A stretch of DNA of 64,000 bases from Pholiota molesta (GCA_014925825.1 JACGCK010000082.1:124001-188000); one strand, 5' to 3'; numbered from the stretch's first letter, positions 1-12,856 are shown. Numbers and translations are program-made. The notes: generated from the letters alone by a model not told the origin.

Positions 1-54
1 GTCATCGCTATTGGTCTCGACGAACGCCAGCCTTTTTCAGTTACTACTGACAGC

Positions 55-2216
55 ATGGACACTCCCAAACGCTCAGGATCATCAGTGCCCAGCCCGACCG
101 ATCCCAAACGGATAAAACTCACGGTTCCTTTGCAGAACCAAGGAGCTTCACCAGTCGACCCAGAAACTGCCCCCGGAAAACGAAGCGAACTCGACCCTCT
201 AACTTCAAGTGACATTGGCAACCTACCACCCGCAGAAGGATCATCTTCAGGTCCGGAAACAGGGTCCGGAAAAGTTCGCGTTCTCAAAGACGACGGAGAC
301 GACGAGGAAGGCGGTGGTGGACAGGGAGACGCGGATGTGTCGATGGCGGATGGAGGCGACGACGACGGGGACTCTGGAGATGATAACGACGACGAAGACC
401 CAGCCCAGCTTGAAGCTACACGCCAACGTCTCGAAGAACAGGCGCGCAAATACCTCGCAGCACAGACGCACGAAGTCATCGTGCCTTCATATTCTGCATG
501 GTTCGACATGTCCAAGATTCACCCGGTCGAACGACGAGCACTGCCCGAGTTCTTCAACTCGAGGAATCGGAGTAAAACGCCGGCTATCTACAAAGATTAC
601 CGCGACTTCATGATCAATACATACCGCCTGCGACCAACAGAATATCTCACTGTTACCGCTTGTCGACGAAACCTGGCTGGCGACGTTTGCGCGATTATGC
701 GCGTACACGCCTTTTTGGAGCAATGGGGGTTGATTAACTACCAGGTACGTCTTGTTTTTATGTCGGTATTTCGTGATTTAATTACTTTACACAGATCGAT
801 CCTGAACAACGGCCAGCAGCCCTGGCTCCTCCTTTCACTGGTCATTTCCGTGTCGTCCTTGACACCCCGCGCGGTCTCCAATCTATGCACCCCGGCCGGC
901 GACCCAATCCCGCAACTGGGACGACAAATGGTGCCAAAGCCCCCGCAGCGTCGGCCGCCCCCGCCTCCCTTGAACTCCGCAACTCTATTTACCAAACCAC
1001 TGCCAAGTCGTCGAGGGCTATCACTTCCGCCGAGGCTAGCACAATCGCCAATGGTGCTTCTGCTCCCGTCAAGGCTAATGGCACTGGTCTCCCGACATCC
1101 AACGTTGCGCATACCTGCGACACCTGTGGCGCTGATTGCTCTATTGTCCGGTACCACTCCCTGAAGGACAAGAAATTAGAGATCTGCGCACCTTGTTATC
1201 TCGACGGACGGTTCCCTTCGAACATGTATAGCGGAGACTTCGTGAAGCTTACCTCGGCAGCTGGTGCAGTTTCACAAGGCAGCGGGAATAACGACGACTG
1301 GCAAGATCAGGAAGTCCTTCTGTTGCTTGAGGGTGTGGAGATGTACGACGATGACTGGTCCAAGATTGAGGAGCATGTTGGTACTCGCTCAGCCCAGCAA
1401 TGCATCCGCAAGTTCCTCGAGCTCCCCATTGAAGATCCTTACTTGAATACCGAGGGAGCAATGGGACCCCTCAGGTTTGGCAGGATACCATTCGAACAGG
1501 CAGATAATCCCGTTATGAGCGTGGTGGCGTTCCTTGCTGGTGTCGTGGGCCCTGGAGTTGCCGCCGAAGCTGCCAAAACTGCGCTCCACGAGCTCACTGA
1601 TGGCAAGACTGTCAGCGCCGAGGACGGCGATAAAGAAAAAGCTACCGAGCAAGAAAAACCTGCCCAGGAGGACGATCGGATGGATGAAGACGCCAAAGAT
1701 GTCTCAGCGGAAGGTACCGCCCCTGAAGGAACCTCCACCGAAGGCCCACAGCCGCAAAAGCCCAAGACCACGCTCCCGCACTCCAAAGTTGTCCGCGCCG
1801 CCGATCTTGCCCTCAAGTCTTCCGCCAAGGCTGCACAAGCGCTCGCTGACGCTGAGGATGCGCAGATCAAGAGTGCCCTCGCCCAACTCATCAAGCTGAC
1901 ACTAACAAAGCTGGAGTTGAAGATGTCGCAGTTTGAGGAGCTGGAGGAGATTCTTGAAGAGGAGCGCAAGTCCCTGGAAAGCGCACGGCTGGGACTCGTC
2001 AACGAGCGTGTAAATCTCAAGCGCATGCTCGATTCTGTGCGCTCTGAGATTTCAAGGAACGGCGTGGGTCCCGGTGTCGTCAATGTCGTGACCCAGGCTG
2101 GCCCACACCCAATGGGCACGACGGGACAAGGCGCGATTGTCAATGAGGTTGGCAGCACCTCTGTCCAGAGTGACGTCGGTCCGGTCGCGGACGGTACCAA
2201 CCTTCAGCTCAGCTGA
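55..2216 (+). CDS. SWI3/RSC8/MOIRA-type SWI/SNF-family chromatin remodelling subunit
   Basis: Two exons, 55-744 and 795-2216, joined in phase 0 (GTACGT...ACAG intron), giving 703 aa. An acidic, disordered N-terminus (about residues 70-125) is followed by a SWIRM domain (about 140-230, with [19 protein letters not shown] and the LINYQ end just before the intron; the next exon reads IDPEQRP, as in SWI3 proteins). A ZZ-type zinc finger follows (CDTCGADC ... CAPC, about 350-400), then a SANT domain ([20 protein letters not shown] ... ARSAQQCI region, about 415-465). The C-terminal third is a charged linker and a coiled coil rich in Glu/Leu, the usual dimerisation region. The order SWIRM-ZZ-SANT-coiled coil is that of SWI3/RSC8/BAF155, a scaffold of nucleosome remodelling complexes in the nucleus. 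The first ATG is used; no earlier in-frame ATG is in the window. Confidence 0.93.
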
Positions 2217-3043
2217 ACGAACTTGCTACCTCGTTCGTTAGAGGAACGGATTTGAAGGTGTAGACCTTTTGAGAGGTTTTGAACTTGGTTTTTGCTTCCC
2301 TGAACCTTCGTCCCCGCCACCTCCCGTTTGTATCTTACTGCTGGTACCTCTGTCTCATTATTCCTTGTTTGCTAAGTATTATTAAATTTGTAGAAATTTT
2401 GTCTCTGTTAATTATCTCTCGCTCTTTTCTCCGCGCTATCGTCGATCCCTTTTTCTTTGCGATCTTCCGCAGTTTCTGCCAGGTCTGCCTTTCGAGTACG
2501 TGTATTTGTGACTTGATCAAAATATAATCATTTCTCTCCTTGAACCATGCAAAGAAGGCAATAATTGGTTGGGCTGCTTGTAAATTCCATTCAAGTCGAA
2601 GATCGTTGCTTGGAATTGTTGATTGCAGCTTTAGTTTAGACTGCGCTTACATAGGAAACAATGAGAATTCTTTCGGCTGTGTCCAATATTTCAATTGTCC
2701 GAGTCATCAAGCACAAATTACACTCAAATCATACTGCGCTTGCTTCGTTGATGGCACCGATGTGCCACCCACATATTTCCTTTTCTGGTATCCTTCTTCG
2801 TAAAAATTGTCTCACGTACCGCCGTGTTTGCTAAAAATGCCAGAGCGTAAAATGCCCCTGTTCTTCCGTACATTTTAGCCCGAAAACCCGGTTTTCTAAT
2901 GTACAGCCCTGATTCGGATTTCTAAAAATCGTCAGGAAAACTTAGCTCCCGAGAACCCTTAAATACGCTGCACTTCGCTAGTAAGTAGGAGGATAACCCA
3001 TCTCGACCCAGAAGGTCCTACTCCGCTATCACTCATTCTTGCA
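2217..3043. other. Intergenic, no gene seen
   Basis: AT-richer spacer holding the probable 3' end of the SWI3-type gene and the promoter of the next gene. Short open frames here have no domain likeness, no splice support and no coding-like composition. Confidence 0.6.
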
Positions 3044-3969
3044 ATGTCGGAATCATCCCAGCCCAAAATCAAGTACAAGCGATCGCAGAAGAGAATCGAA
3101 GTTGATAGGATTAAAGGAGGGATCGCCCGCAAGCTCGAGAACGTCAGAGCAGACCCAATTATCGATGCCCGTGTTTATGGAATCCAAGAGTTAGATCCGT
3201 AAGTTTATTCATCTTCCTGTTTAAAATAAAATTGCTAATCACAAGTGTGACATTTAACTCGACTTCAGGTATGATGGAGAAGTTTCCAAAATGGAGAAAT
3301 CTTTGGAACTCGTGCGTTATTGGGCTAACTTGGGCAAAAAGCCCAGTACCGCTGAAATCAAGAAGCTCGATGGCGACGTCGAGGATGTCTATGGGCAATA
3401 TCAGGTATGCACTCTGATTCTATTCCTGAAAAGTAATTGATGCTGAGACCTATTTCTCACCTTTAGACCAAATCTCAAGCGGGCCAGGAGGCGAACCCCT
3501 GGTTCGGGCGTAAAATCAAAGAACGATATACTCCCTCCCCCGCCTTTGATCCTGGTAGCTCGAGGGGCGGTTCATTCCCATCGCTATCAGATGTAAGTCT
3601 GACGGAATCGTCTTTCATGCGTGAACCCACTCCGCAACCGATGCCGGCTGCACTTCCTCCCCCTCCAAGGTAATATAACTTTCTATAATATGTATATCTA
3701 CTCATATGAGGCTGAGTATAGATACCCTGGCTCAACATCAAGGGGCACCGTAGGATCCCATAGCACGTATGCTGAACAACCGGTTGCAAGGTATCTATCG
3801 ACTGTATATACTTCCAATGTCACTGATTAATTTTCAAAGCTCTTCGAGGTACACACCTCCGGGTAGATATCCACATGTTGGACAACCGAAGAACTTCTTG
3901 GACTTTGAAGATGGGATCTCAGAAGAGTCGGCATCCATTTCAGAGGATAAAGGGCACCGCCCGTTGTAA
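3044..3969 (+). CDS. Unknown small Ser/Pro-rich protein, five exons
   Basis: Reconstructed from splice signals: exons 3044-3198, 3269-3404, 3467-3669, 3722-3790 and 3840-3969; all phases close and give 230 aa. The N-terminal half is charged and likely helical (starts MSESSQPKIKYKRSQKRIEV; later EKSLELVRYWANLGKKPSTA). The C-terminal half is low complexity with Pro, Ser and Gly (PSPAFDPGSSRGGSFPS, PAALPPPP) and ends in an acidic stretch. No domain is recognised. The last three junctions rest on GT/AG signals and frame continuity only; the protein could instead stop at 3672 if the third intron is not removed. Confidence 0.6.
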
Positions 3970-5403
3970 TCAACGGTCTGTCAATGTGGGTGAAAGTTGG
4001 GGGAGCATGTTGGAAATGAGGACCTTTATGTAAAGCTTGAAAAGAAAGTTGATGTCGTGTCACATAAATGATACGCCTACGCGGCCGTCCTTGTTATGAA
4101 TTCAAGAAACCAAGCATAACAGCATAACGTTGGCGCTGCATGGGATTTCTGAGTAACCTTTGGGTGAAAAGTTGATATATTCAGTCATAATAAAACCTAT
4201 GTCCCAACTACCTAATATACAGGCTGAACGCGCCCATGCAATGCGTGCAAACTTGCCAGTCGCCGTTGCACTCGTTTGAGAGCGAGATGCTTTGGGGGAG
4301 CGTCATTGGCAGCGGCGGTGGCATTCTTCGAGCTCTACCCAAATTCGTGAGCGGTACATGATGGCATGAGGCGCTTCGAGATGGCAAAGCCTCGTCGTGT
4401 CTGTTCCTGGTGCGATCGCCGTTGTCGTGATAGTGATCCGTCATCAATGCCTGACGATAAGTGCAGAAAACGGGGCGGCTGGAAGAAACGAAGTCAGAAG
4501 GTGAAGGTGCGAAAGTGTGAGCAAGGGAATGGGTAAGCGCAGGAAAACGTACCTCGATACCTGCGGTGGCGATGATATATGTGTGCAGCTGCTGCATTCA
4601 CATCGACGCACACAGACGGCTATCTTCGAGTGCATGAGCGCGTACACAGCGATAACATGTGGTCGAAATACAAGTTTGTCTTCACAGCCGGTGGCCATAA
4701 TTATCCCCAGTGTTTCAATCTTGAGGCTATCTATACGCGTCTTGGGGTAGATTTTGTCCTGGAAGAGCAGGACATCTTCTCCAAGACTACTATCTCAACA
4801 GAGGTCAGAAACCATGTTTGGGAAACTACAGATGTCCGAAGGAGGAGGTATGGCGAGCGTAAGTGAGAATGCTCCAATTGAATCAATGGATAGCACTCAG
4901 AGCGAAACGCCAAAAGAAGAATCGCCAGTTGAGTAAAACGTGAGCTGAAAACTTATCCAGAATTCCAAGATATCGATAAGACATAAAGTTTATCCTGCTT
5001 CGACAACGGTTGGCGACAACGAGGAGGACTAGATCTCAGCCCCAAGTCAGCCCAATCTCGCGGTGGTCCAACGATGGCCAAGCCCAAGTCGAACCAAGTC
5101 AAGCCAGGCGCAGATGTCAGAACCACAGTTCCACTCAAAACCTCGAGTCTCACAGTACATAGGCAAAGATCAACGATGAGCTGAAGCGGTTGCTCAAGCT
5201 CAAAGCAGCTTGGCCGCTAAGTATGTGTTTCGTGTCGGTTGAGGGAAGAGCCCTGAATTTGAATCTCCGCTTGTACGGGTCTTGACGTGACGTTGCTTTT
5301 CTTCACGCACACCTTTAGCTTGCCTTAGCTTTCACGTTCAACGAACGACATCGATAAACTTCAAATTCTTTCCCTCGATGACTAGGACCGACAACACATA
5401 ACT
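3970..5403. other. Intergenic; possible decayed coding stretch at 4579-4936
   Basis: Mostly non-coding. Around 4579-4866 (+) one frame reads like coding sequence (KYKFVFTAGGHNYPQCFNLE ... ), and an overlapping frame at 4754-4936 ends in an acidic tail (SENAPIESMDSTQSETPKEE). The two cannot be joined by a normal-length intron, so this may be a remnant of a gene. No family recognised. Confidence 0.25.
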
Positions 5404-6747
5404 ATGGATGACTGGTCAATCAAACCCTGGGAAGAGTTTTGGGTTGCCCACCAGCCATTCTTGTTGCAACATGGATATAGATTGCGGGATAGATATTCTC
5501 CAAACTGGATACCTTCCTGGGAAATAGGCAGCAAGAAACGAGATCCTTTGACCTGTCCCGATTCTGCTTGTATGAGAGTGAGTTGTGACATCTCACTGCG
5601 CGTTGACCAACTGTGATCAACTTCCTCTTTATTGACAGCCAGGCGACGTATTGGACGCTATTCGAGTCTCCGATGATACGAAAGTGGCATTGAAGTTGGT
5701 GAAGACCGACAGGGATATCCCCGTCTTGGAATACTTGAATTCACCGGATCTACTGGCCGATCCACGCAATCATACGTTTCCGCTTCTTGAGAAGATATTG
5801 GTTCCCGACAGGGAAGACGTAGTGTTTATTGTCATGCCGCTCCTTCTTCTGGCCCAAGGCAACCAACACCCTTTTAACTATGTCAGTGAAGTGGTAGATC
5901 TCGTTCAACAATTTCTCGAAGTAAGCACACTTCAGCTCAAAAGGAAGGGGATCTAGAACGTTTAGTGTATTTACCTTTCTTTTTCGTAGGGCTTGGAATT
6001 CATGCACGAACATCGCATAGCCCATAGGTTTGTTGAAACATTTTTATCGCAGTCTGCATGGTTATCTGACGAAGTTCTTGTTCAAGAGATGCATGCACTT
6101 ATAATCTAATGGTTGACTCGACAAAACTGGTACCGAACGGGGATTTCTACTTCTTCAGGCCTCGCATGAAAGAAGACTGGACTGGCCCAGTCAAATCGGT
6201 AGAAAGGCGCTCTGTGGCACCATTAAAGTATTACTTCATCGATTTCGAAACATCTCGCCAGTATTCCCCAGACGATCAGAATCCTCTCTGTGTCGGAATA
6301 TGTGGACAAGCGCGCAATGTACCAGAAATGTCGGAGACGGTTCCATACAACCCATTCAAGCTGGACGTATATCAACTAGGAACAACGTTGCGACCTATGC
6401 TACAGGTATGCAACGAGCATCTACTGGTTTCACATGACGTTAACAGTTTCTATTGAAATTTGAACATCTAGGATTACGATGGCCTAGAGTTTCTGAAGCC
6501 ACTGGTCGAAGCCATGACCTGTGCAGATCCCGACAAACGGCTGACCGCGGCTGAAGCACACCAAATATTCCAGAATATCATATCTTCCTTTTCCGAGGCT
6601 GATATGTCTCGACGGCTATGGCGTCCGGATGTACCACCGAAAGTTCGGCAAAAATACGAGTTCCGCAAATCTAAAGGATCATTGTCTGCTAAATTATTAC
6701 GCCTTTTCCGTCTGAGAAACTTGACTATCCTTAAATTTATTGACTAA
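5404..6747 (+). CDS. Fungal kinase-like protein (copy 1), probably an inactive kinase fold
   Basis: Five exons (5404-5577, 5639-5920, 5990-6027, 6087-6405, 6472-6747) joined in frame give 362 aa. The layout matches a lineage-expanded protein-kinase-like family of Agaricomycetes: an N-terminal FW..HQPFLLQHGYRLRDRYSP segment, a reduced N-lobe with VALKLV as possible ATP-lysine strand, the hinge VFIVMPLL, HEHRIAHRDACTYNLMVD as HRD catalytic loop with Asn, and YYFIDFETS, where the usual DFG reads DFE. The C-lobe has FKLDVYQLG and CADPDKRLTAAEA. No glycine-rich loop is visible, so catalytic activity is doubtful. The 38-nt third exon, which splits the HRD arginine codon, recurs exactly in the two paralogues at 25.7-28.3 kb, which supports the model. 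Confidence 0.85.
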
Positions 6748-7451
6748 ACATCTCGGATTTCCTATTCAATTATGTATATTTATCTACTTAAATAGTGGCT
6801 CCTGTATTTCCTAGTTTTCACAGTACTCCGCATCCTTTCGCTTTGCAATGAAAATCAGTGTACATTTAGTTGTAACACCATCGCATAGAGGGCACTTAAG
6901 TTGCGCTGCACTCATCTTGCGCGTACTAGCGCACACCCTTGTGCAAATAGCATGCACACCGTCACCGGCCACCCATGTGCTCAGACGCTAGAGTCCGCCC
7001 CCGCCTCCTCGCTCAAGACGTCAGTTTAAGCAGTGACCAAGGAGTGACGACATGATACATCCATCTATTTTTAACGCCCGTTGAGCTATTTTTAACTGCC
7101 AATCAAGCATGTCACCGACCAGCCGAAATAAAAGATTGTTCTGGTAAAGGCGCCGATGTAAACTCTAGACTCTACTCTAGACTCCCAAATTTCAATGCTT
7201 TCCTGACAGGCATTCTAGGTATTCCTCAGATAATTGATGCCCTGAGCAGCTCGCGACAGAGTGCAAGGGTCTCTCACACAAACCTTGTCGTCCTTGTTGC
7301 CTAGGCATGGCTGTCTCGGAGCCAGGCCTCTGTCTCAAAGATCTCAACTTGTCTCGTGAACATGCTCGTACAACTCCGCCTCAGGTGTCATATACACTTG
7401 AAAGGTATATAAGGTCCAACGTCATTCTCCAAACCCCAACATCTACATAAC
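6748..7451. other. Intergenic; promoter of the alcohol dehydrogenase gene
   Basis: Spacer with no open frame of interest. Its right end contains a TATA box (7406-7413) and pyrimidine-rich leader of the next gene. Confidence 0.6.
7406..7413 (+). promoter_or_regulatory. TATA box of alcohol dehydrogenase gene
   Basis: TATATAAG lies 39 bp before the ATG at 7452 and is followed by a C/A-rich leader (CCAAACCCCAACATC). This is the layout of highly expressed fungal glycolytic and fermentative genes. Confidence 0.6.
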
Positions 7452-8864
7452 ATGTCGACCACACTAGACCTCCCGAAAAGCCAGAAAGTGGCTATCGTCA
7501 CCGACCTCAAAACACCCGTTCACATCGAGGACCACCCCATCGCCAATCCAGACGATCTCCAACCCGGCGAATGTCTGCTCAAAATGATCTGCACCGGCGT
7601 CTGCCACACCGATCTACACGCGGCTATGGGTGACTGGCCCGTAAAGCCCATGACGCCTCTCATTGGTGGCCATGAGGGTGTCGGGAAGATTATCGCGATT
7701 GGCAAACACACAGTCCACAGCCCCGTCAAGATTGGCCAGCGCGTCGGGGTGAAATGGGTCGCTGATTCTTGCTACGACTGCGAGCAATGTCGCCTGGGCC
7801 ACGAGCAAAGTAAGGTCTTGTTTGTCACACGTATTGCCGCGCTCTAATCTTTTTTGCATTTGCAGACTGTATCAACGCCAAGCTGAGCGGCTACACTGTC
7901 AACGGAACTTTCTCTCAATATCTCGTGCGTACAGATATTAGGATTGACTTGTATGATGACATCGATGACATCAAATCAGGTATCCTATGTTCATACCGTA
8001 ACTCCCATCCCTGATGCCCTCGACAGCGAGTCAGCTGCTTCCATTCTTTGCGCTGTATGTTCATATTCCTCTTTATTATGGGTTCGTGTGCAGAATATCT
8101 GATGTCCGTAACACAGGGTCTTACCGTGTATCGCGCTTTGAAATATAGCGAAACCAATCCAGGAGACTGGATCGTTCTTCCAGGTGCTGGAGGAGGTCTC
8201 GGACATCTTGGTATGAATCCAACATATATTCGCAAATTATGGACACTAATTTCTTGAATTAGCTGTTCAATACGCGAAGTATATGGGTCGCCGTGTCATC
8301 GCGATTGATGGAGGCGAGGAGAAACGCAAACTTTGCAAGGAACTCGGTGCAGACGAATGGATCGATTTTACCTTATGCAAGGACATTACAGCAGAGATCA
8401 AAAGGCTCACCGGCGGCTACGGAGCTCACGCTACGGTGGTGACCACAGCTTCAGTACGTCTTATTCCGCGATATGCATACCTTCGTGCATGCTAATACTG
8501 GTTCTTCATAGTCTGCCGGATATGCCCAAGCCATCGACTACTTGCGCGAGAACGGTCGACTGATGGCCGTTGGCCTGCCAGGCAAAGCGACTCTGAACGC
8601 CTCGATTTTCTTCACCGTCTACAAGGCCATTACCATCCATGGCTCGTACGTCGGCAACCGCCAAGACGCAATCGAGGCTATCTCAATCGCGGCAACCGGC
8701 GCCGTCAAGTGCCATTACCAGCTTAAGAAGCTCCAAGAGATCGAGCAGTATGTATTTGCGTTCATTTTTTCGGCGTCTTTGATTCTAATATAACATCCAG
8801 GGTATACGAGGACATGTTGAAAGGCACCATCGCTGGCCGTATCGTCCTTTCCATTGATCAATAA
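7452..8864 (+). CDS. Zinc-dependent alcohol dehydrogenase, ADH1 class
   Basis: Seven exons (7452-7809, 7866-7924, 7980-8054, 8117-8210, 8263-8453, 8512-8747, 8801-8864) join in frame to 358 aa, the normal size for a fungal cytosolic ADH. It interconverts acetaldehyde and ethanol with NAD(H). Visible features are the catalytic zinc ligands (GVCHTD, GGHEGVG), the structural zinc cysteines (CYDCEQCRLGHEQNC; the last Cys comes after intron 1), the Rossmann glycines GAGGGLGHLAVQYAK, the acidic IDGGE at the end of beta-B that favours NAD, and GSYVGNR near the C-terminus. No transit peptide is seen, so the cytosol is likely. Exon 3 begins VSYVHTVTPIP, matching relatives. Confidence 0.95.
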
Positions 8865-9528
8865 ACAGGGAAATCAGCGTCTCTCGTTCTTGGACATTGA
8901 TCTTTACGGTAATAATGTATCTGAATTCATGTACATTTAGCTAAGTTGTACATTGTAATAGATTGTCATTGTATCAATTCGTGCGCCCTCCCAAACAACT
9001 TTGATATTGCAATTGACGCCGACATTTTGATAGTTGATGATCCTGACAACTAGGCGGTTAAGTGCCTATCTTCACAATAATCTCTAAATTGTCAAGACAT
9101 CCACGATGCTGCGGGTCGACCCAAATAATCAGAACCATCTTTTCGTCCCAAGAAGAGGCCCATCCATGCGTACCACCCAAATCTCTTACACCACGTGCGT
9201 CCCATTAATCATTCAGGATGACCAGCGAAGGAAAAGGGATCTAAAATTAGAACACTGCGTCTATCCATGCCCTCCATTTTCTTTTTTTATAATGCCTGCA
9301 AGTACAATTCCACATGGTCTCCTCGAAATCATAAGCTCGTCGCTGAGGAAGTAGTGTTTCGCGTCTTCTCGCCTCCTCACAAAAGAACTGCAACCACCTT
9401 GACGTGAGACCATTCATAATCCATTGTCCAGGCGAATCTTGGCATCAGAAACGTTCGCTCTCAGGCAGATAAAATGGCTACCGTGTGCGTGTTCTATGCT
9501 AGTGAACTCTTTCACTATCCACGCCGAA
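8865..9528. other. Intergenic, no gene seen
   Basis: Contains the 3' end of the ADH gene and the upstream region of the sphingomyelinase gene. The frame upstream of 9529 is open but lacks a good start; short frames otherwise have no support. Confidence 0.5.
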
Positions 9529-12358
9529 ATGTTGATCTGGGCAAGATTGACGGTTTTCCTTACTTTGGGCCTCTCCGCGCGTGCCAGCCTCGTTACCACC
9601 ATCCTCGACGCCATTGAAAATGCTGTGGATTGTGGATCGTGCCACGCACTTCTGACAGTTTTGAAAGGAGTAGCTATCCTCGGCGACTCGGTGTTTTCCG
9701 ATGTTCTCGTTGGTGTTTGCCAGGCTGTTAAAGTATGTTATGATTCCGTGAACAAAACATTTACTATAACTAAACTGGATCAACCAAGGCGGAAGACGAC
9801 GACGTTTGTCAAGGATTGTTGGCAGAACAGGGCCCTATCATAGCCCACGATCTGCGGAGCATCTCTTCTCTCGGTCAGACGGCGACGAAATTCTGCAACG
9901 CCGTAATTGGACTTTGTCAGGAACCGGACGTGAACGCGTTCACCGTCCCTATCCCGAAAGCGGCCCCTTCCAACCCCACAGTATTCACGTCTACAGGCAA
10001 GGCCCCCTTCCAAGTCGTTCACTTCAGCGATGTGCACATAGATAGGATGTACACGGTACGGCATTTCACTTCTCTCTCTCACCATTACTATGATCCTCAT
10101 TTCGATGCAGCCAGGCTCAGAAGTAAATTGCACCAAACCGATTTGCTGCAGGAATTTCGCAGACCATACTGGACCTGTCGAAGTGGCTGCTGGCCCTCTT
10201 GGAAGTCCTGGATGCGATACCCCAGGCACCTTGTCTCAGTCGATGTTGAAAGCTGTAGCAGCTGAGAATACCCGCTTTTCTATTTTTACGGGGGATGTCG
10301 TTGAAGGTAAGATAGACACATGCCTATTACCTTTATTTTTGGAGAACATTTTGCATATGATATTTTCCAGCGGCAGTCTGGCTGGTCAATCAGACGTGAG
10401 TGTGATTTCGTCTCGACGCCTGTCATTCTATGTTAAATGTTACACCCGTGTGTAGAGAGGTCACCTCGGATCTTCAAACCTTCAACAGCGAAATGGCCCA
10501 GTTTGTCAACTCGCCAGTGTTTCCAGCAATCGGTACGTGCTCATCATGATAGTACGACAATTGTTGTTTTGATCAAAATATTCTTAGGCAACCAGTAGGT
10601 TAACTCGTACTGAGTATGAACTTTCTCCCGAGACCAATTTTTTCTACCCTAGCGAGGTCGCTCCGATAAATAGCTTCCCAAGAAATACAAGCAGCGGCGC
10701 CGAGAACTCTCAATGGGTTTTTGATACTCAAAGCCAGGGGTGGACAGTGTGCTATAATCCATTCATAAGTTTAATCCTTCAACTGACAAATTACCAAGCA
10801 ATGGGTCGGCACCGCAGCTGCTGGAGAAGTACAGCATATGTCTGGAAGCTACTCTGCCATCCCCTCGGGTACAAATCTTAGGTACGCAGTGAGACCACCC
10901 TACCGCGCTCATCACTGTATTAATTTTCTGCGACAGAATCATCTCCTTGAATACCATTTATTGGTACAAAGACAAGTCAGTTTATCACACCTTTTTTGAA
11001 ATGAATCCGGTATTCACATCCAATAAAAAATGCCTAGCTTGTGGTTGTACGATAGCGATAAGCAGCAGTAAGTGATGGCGCGCCACTTAATTCTATTTAT
11101 GACGAGGGATTTATCAATAATTCCACAGGCCGGATCCCAATGGAATTCTAGCATTCGCAGTCCAGCAGTTGCAAGCCGCAGAGGACGCCGGTCAGCGAGC
11201 GTGGATCATAGGACATATGCCCCCAAGCAGCGGTGATGCCTGCAAAGATCAAGTAAGCGCCCATCCACCATTCTCTTCGCTCGACAAGTCCTAACTCCGA
11301 TCAAGTCGAACTATTTCAATCAAATTGTCCAACGATACAAAAATACCATCGCAGGCCAATTTTATGGGCATTCGCACGTTGTGCGTCAAGCTTTGCCAGA
11401 ACTAACTTTTTCTTTAGGACACTGATGAGCTGCTACAGGACGAATTCGCGATCGCATATTCTAATTTTACGAATCAAAATGCCGCCAACGCAGACAGCTT
11501 TGCATGGATCGCTCCGTCGCTGACTCCAAGAAGTGAGCAATTTGTTTTCGGTTTGAAGCGTGTGATCTGATTGAATGCGTGAAGATGCCAATCCTGCTTT
11601 CCGAGTCTATGATGTTGATCCCGATACGTATGAAATAATGGATTCGAGGACTTTCTTTAGTATGCTCTATTCTTCTTCAAAAAAGAGGCTTCATATTTAC
11701 CCACATAATTCCAGGTGACATGTCTGATCCATCATTTCAGACCTCCCGTAAGAGTATCCAGTAAATTCTTCACGGATTAAGCTAATCCTATAATATTGTG
11801 ATATAGCTACCTGGAAGCAGGAATATAGCGCCCGTGACACTTATGGTCCCGCCATTGGTGGTTGGCCTAGTAATCAGTCATTGAGCCCAGCCTTCTGGCA
11901 TGAGGTGACAGAGGCTTTCGAGACCAACGACGCCCTTTTCCAACAATTCAACTCGTTTAAGACTCGTGGTGTGGGTGTTGTTCCCTGCACTGGGGACTGC
12001 AAGAACACGACAATCTGCAATTTGCGTGCTTTGCGTACTGAAAACGGCTGTGTGAGCACCCGTTTTTTCGCTGCTTACTGTTATGATGTGATGGCTCATA
12101 TTTTACACGCCTTGTAGCATACAGCTACACCAGGATTGAACTTCAAAAGGGAGGAAGTCGACCTGACGGCGCGTGGACATGCAGATCATTGCGAAGGAAC
12201 TGGAATTCGCTCGATTTTCAACGGTATTGCAATGAAATCGGTAGGTTGGCCTGCTATATGTAGAGCTAAAATTCGGCTCATCAATATTTCAGAAAACGAT
12301 GGATCGTTATGAATTGCGTGAGCGCCTGAAAGCGATCTTCAGGGATTCAGTGCTGTGA
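9529..12358 (+). CDS. Secreted acid sphingomyelinase (sphingomyelin phosphodiesterase) with saposin-B domain
   Basis: Eighteen exons are supported by splice sites and protein continuity: 9529-9732, 9789-10055, 10111-10306, 10371-10395, 10456-10532, 10588-10594, 10653-10746, 10799-10881, 10937-10975, 11038-11067, 11129-11252, 11306-11377, 11439-11532, 11585-11659, 11715-11747, 11807-12051, 12118-12240, 12293-12358. The total is 617 aa with no frame break. The start at 9529 gives a clean signal peptide (MLIWARLTVFLTLGLSARA). A saposin-B domain with spaced cysteines follows (VDCGSC ... CQAVK ... FCNAVIGLC). The metallophosphatase motifs come next in order: FSDVHID, FTGDVV, GNHE, IIGHMPP and YGHSH, the residues that bind two zinc ions. 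It should hydrolyse sphingomyelin-like lipids to ceramide outside the cell or in the vacuole. Exon 6 is only 7 nt and carries part of GNHE. Confidence 0.93.
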
Positions 12359-12831
12359 GTCTATATCTGTTTTTCTTTAATCAGTTAAAGGCGAGGCGAC
12401 TCAAGAAATAGACCTGATTTCGATGGTGCTGCTATGTAGTAATTAGGCTGTGCTTCCTCCTTTGCAAGAGATTCCAAAATTCCTTGTCTTTGTAGTACAG
12501 TGCCAAGTATGGGTATGACATAAATTTTAGCCAGTGGACTTCGCAGGAATTTATTGTCCCCACGAATGATCAATATTGTAGTTGATAACTTGCCATACAA
12601 GCTCAATATTGTTTATCAAGAGCGAAGTATGGTTGTATTAGAAACTATGCCCTGCCAGTGGATGATCAGTCGATCAAGGGTTTCGACGTTTAGCATCCAC
12701 GTCTTCTCAAAGATTTTGGTTTCCCATCTTGTTCCTTTCGGAAAAAAAATCAAAAATGATTTTCTTTGCAGCTCAATCGTTATCCATCAAAATATCAAAA
12801 CATCTAGAGCAACAACAAAGGTCAAAAAGTT

Positions 12832-12856
12832 TGATGAGAGTGGGATTCGAACCCAT
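12832..12856 (-). pseudogene. tRNA 3'-half remnant (T arm and acceptor 3' strand)
   Basis: On the minus strand the T arm TGGGTTCGAATCCCA is intact (4-bp stem and TTCGAAT loop) and runs into CTCTCATCA, similar to the 3' end of the intact tRNA-Leu 200 bp away, followed by a T run (A run 12824-12828 on plus) like a Pol III terminator. No matching 5' half (D arm, anticodon arm) can be found at the right distance, so it is not a full tRNA. Confidence 0.45.

Noticed and set aside
10595..10652. Exon reading TEYELSPETNFFYPSEVAPI in the sphingomyelinase
   Set aside because: Removing 10595-10652 as an intron gives the conserved GNHE motif directly before VAPINSFPR; keeping it would break the motif.
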